From Actinomycetota bacterium (GTDB taxonomy: Bacteria; Actinomycetota; Thermoleophilia; UBA2241), in contig PLTW01000084.1 of assembly GCA_003164655.1 (NCBI GenBank), positions 1 through 14,649 on the forward strand: a DNA stretch of 14,649 bases, given 5' to 3'. The notes below the pieces were generated by a model that made no database searches, was not told the origin of the DNA, and worked only from the letters and a program-made list of their open reading frames with translations. Below are positions 14,372 to 14,649 of this stretch, one piece after another (position 1 is the stretch's first letter; every line of letters starts with the position of its first letter). Made by a program: the position numbers and the translations under genes.

Positions 14372-14383
14372 GAACAAATGTTG
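14372..14383. promoter_or_regulatory. Near-consensus LexA-like site in the divergent intergenic region
   Basis: GAACAAATGTTG keeps GAAC, the N4 spacer and GTT, but has G where the consensus needs a pyrimidine. It lies about 115-140 bp upstream of the GGDEF/EAL unit and about 175 bp upstream of the PPC-like gene. The rest of the 300-bp intergenic stretch (14259-14558) holds the promoter of the rightward gene and an AT-rich patch at 14400-14425, with no further gene that I can support. Confidence 0.25.
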
Positions 14384-14504
14384 CCTACGAGAAGAACTGC
14401 ATGGTAATACTTATTGGTACGTACAGTGGTTCTTCGGTTCGCGCCGGAAAGGCAATCACAGCCTCACGGCGTCGCCACCCGGCACGCCGGACCGCTCTCC
14501 CCTT

Positions 14505-14552
14505 TGCTATTCTCTGAGACTCCGATCTCGAGCGGCGCGACACGAAAAGGAG
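14505..14552 (+). promoter_or_regulatory. Extended -10 promoter and ribosome binding site of the PPC-like gene
   Basis: TG-C-TATTCT (14505-14513) forms an extended -10 motif; no clear -35 is seen. Transcription would start near 14520. AAAAGGAG (14545-14552) is a strong ribosome binding site 6 nt before the ATG at 14559. Confidence 0.5.
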
Positions 14553-14558
14553 CAGCCC

Positions 14559-14649
14559 ATGGGCAGCATGGAGTTCACGCAGGGTCGGGTGATCGTGGCG
14601 CGCCTGCGTCACGGCGCCGACCTCCTCGAAGAGATCGTGGCGCTGGCCG
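14559..14649 (+). CDS. PPC/DUF296-like DNA-binding protein, N-terminal part only
   Basis: Only 30 codons are present before the window ends. The start has a strong AAAAGGAG 6 nt upstream. The visible peptide resembles the first strand and helix of PPC (plants and prokaryotes conserved, DUF296) proteins, with 'GRVIVARLRHGADLLEEI', where the family has a beta strand followed by x-x-G-E-D-L-x-x-x-I. These are small trimeric proteins linked to DNA binding in plants and of unclear role in bacteria. It is transcribed divergently from the GGDEF/EAL gene. The call depends on one short motif and could be wrong. Confidence 0.5.
   Translation, partial: MGSMEFTQGRVIVARLRHGADLLEEIVALA

Noticed and set aside
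14385..14612. 75-residue minus-strand frame over the right-hand intergenic region
   Set aside because: It overlaps the PPC-like gene start and its promoter, has no motif and no good ribosome binding site.
1..14649. CRISPR arrays, tRNA or rRNA genes, integrases, transposases or toxin-antitoxin/defence genes
   Set aside because: I looked for them on both strands by eye and found none; the only repeats are the three dispersed copies and the two 21-bp units.

Overview
The window joins two kinds of DNA at about position 1964-1996. Positions 1 to about 1963 have moderate GC (29 of 60 G+C in the line at 1021). They carry a short lipoprotein gene, a Crp/Fnr-family regulator and a small membrane protein, and each transcription unit is bounded by a copy of a short palindromic dispersed repeat. 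The regulator and the repeat style suggest an Acidobacteriota (Terriglobia-like) genome; this is recall and inference, not a search result. From about 1996 onward GC is high (45 of 60 in the line at 8041) and all complete genes lie on the minus strand. The order polA, rpsA, coaE, lytic transglycosylase, uvrB, (DUF2284), uvrA fits a deep-branching actinobacterium, most plausibly Thermoleophilia-like.

Minus-strand genes, in the direction of transcription (right to left): a 1226-residue REC/5xPAS/GGDEF/EAL protein (14235-10555); polA (10497-7885); rpsA for a four-domain S1 protein (7689-6232); coaE (6154-5516); a membrane-anchored lytic transglycosylase (5509-4928); uvrB (4886-2868); a DUF2284 cysteine-rich metal-binding protein (2810-2181); and the first 56 codons of uvrA (2163-1996), where UvrA similarity stops abruptly. 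At the right edge a PPC/DUF296-like gene starts on the plus strand (14559) and runs off the window.

The right part is mostly core replication, repair and translation. uvrB, the DUF2284 gene and uvrA probably form a DNA-damage-inducible excision-repair operon: a full-consensus actinobacterial LexA box lies inside a good promoter in the 41 bp before uvrB. Two genes look leaderless or nearly so (polA, uvrB). Long hairpins without a T-tract lie between the GGDEF/EAL gene and polA, in the rpsA leader and before coaE.

I see no CRISPR array, tRNA, rRNA, transposase or defence island. The points most worth a second look are the junction inside uvrA (chimeric contig versus real rearrangement), the DUF2284 gene inside an SOS-controlled uvr operon, the bifunctional c-di-GMP protein whose cyclase half keeps GGDEF but has lost key residues, and a short upstream ORF coupled to that gene.
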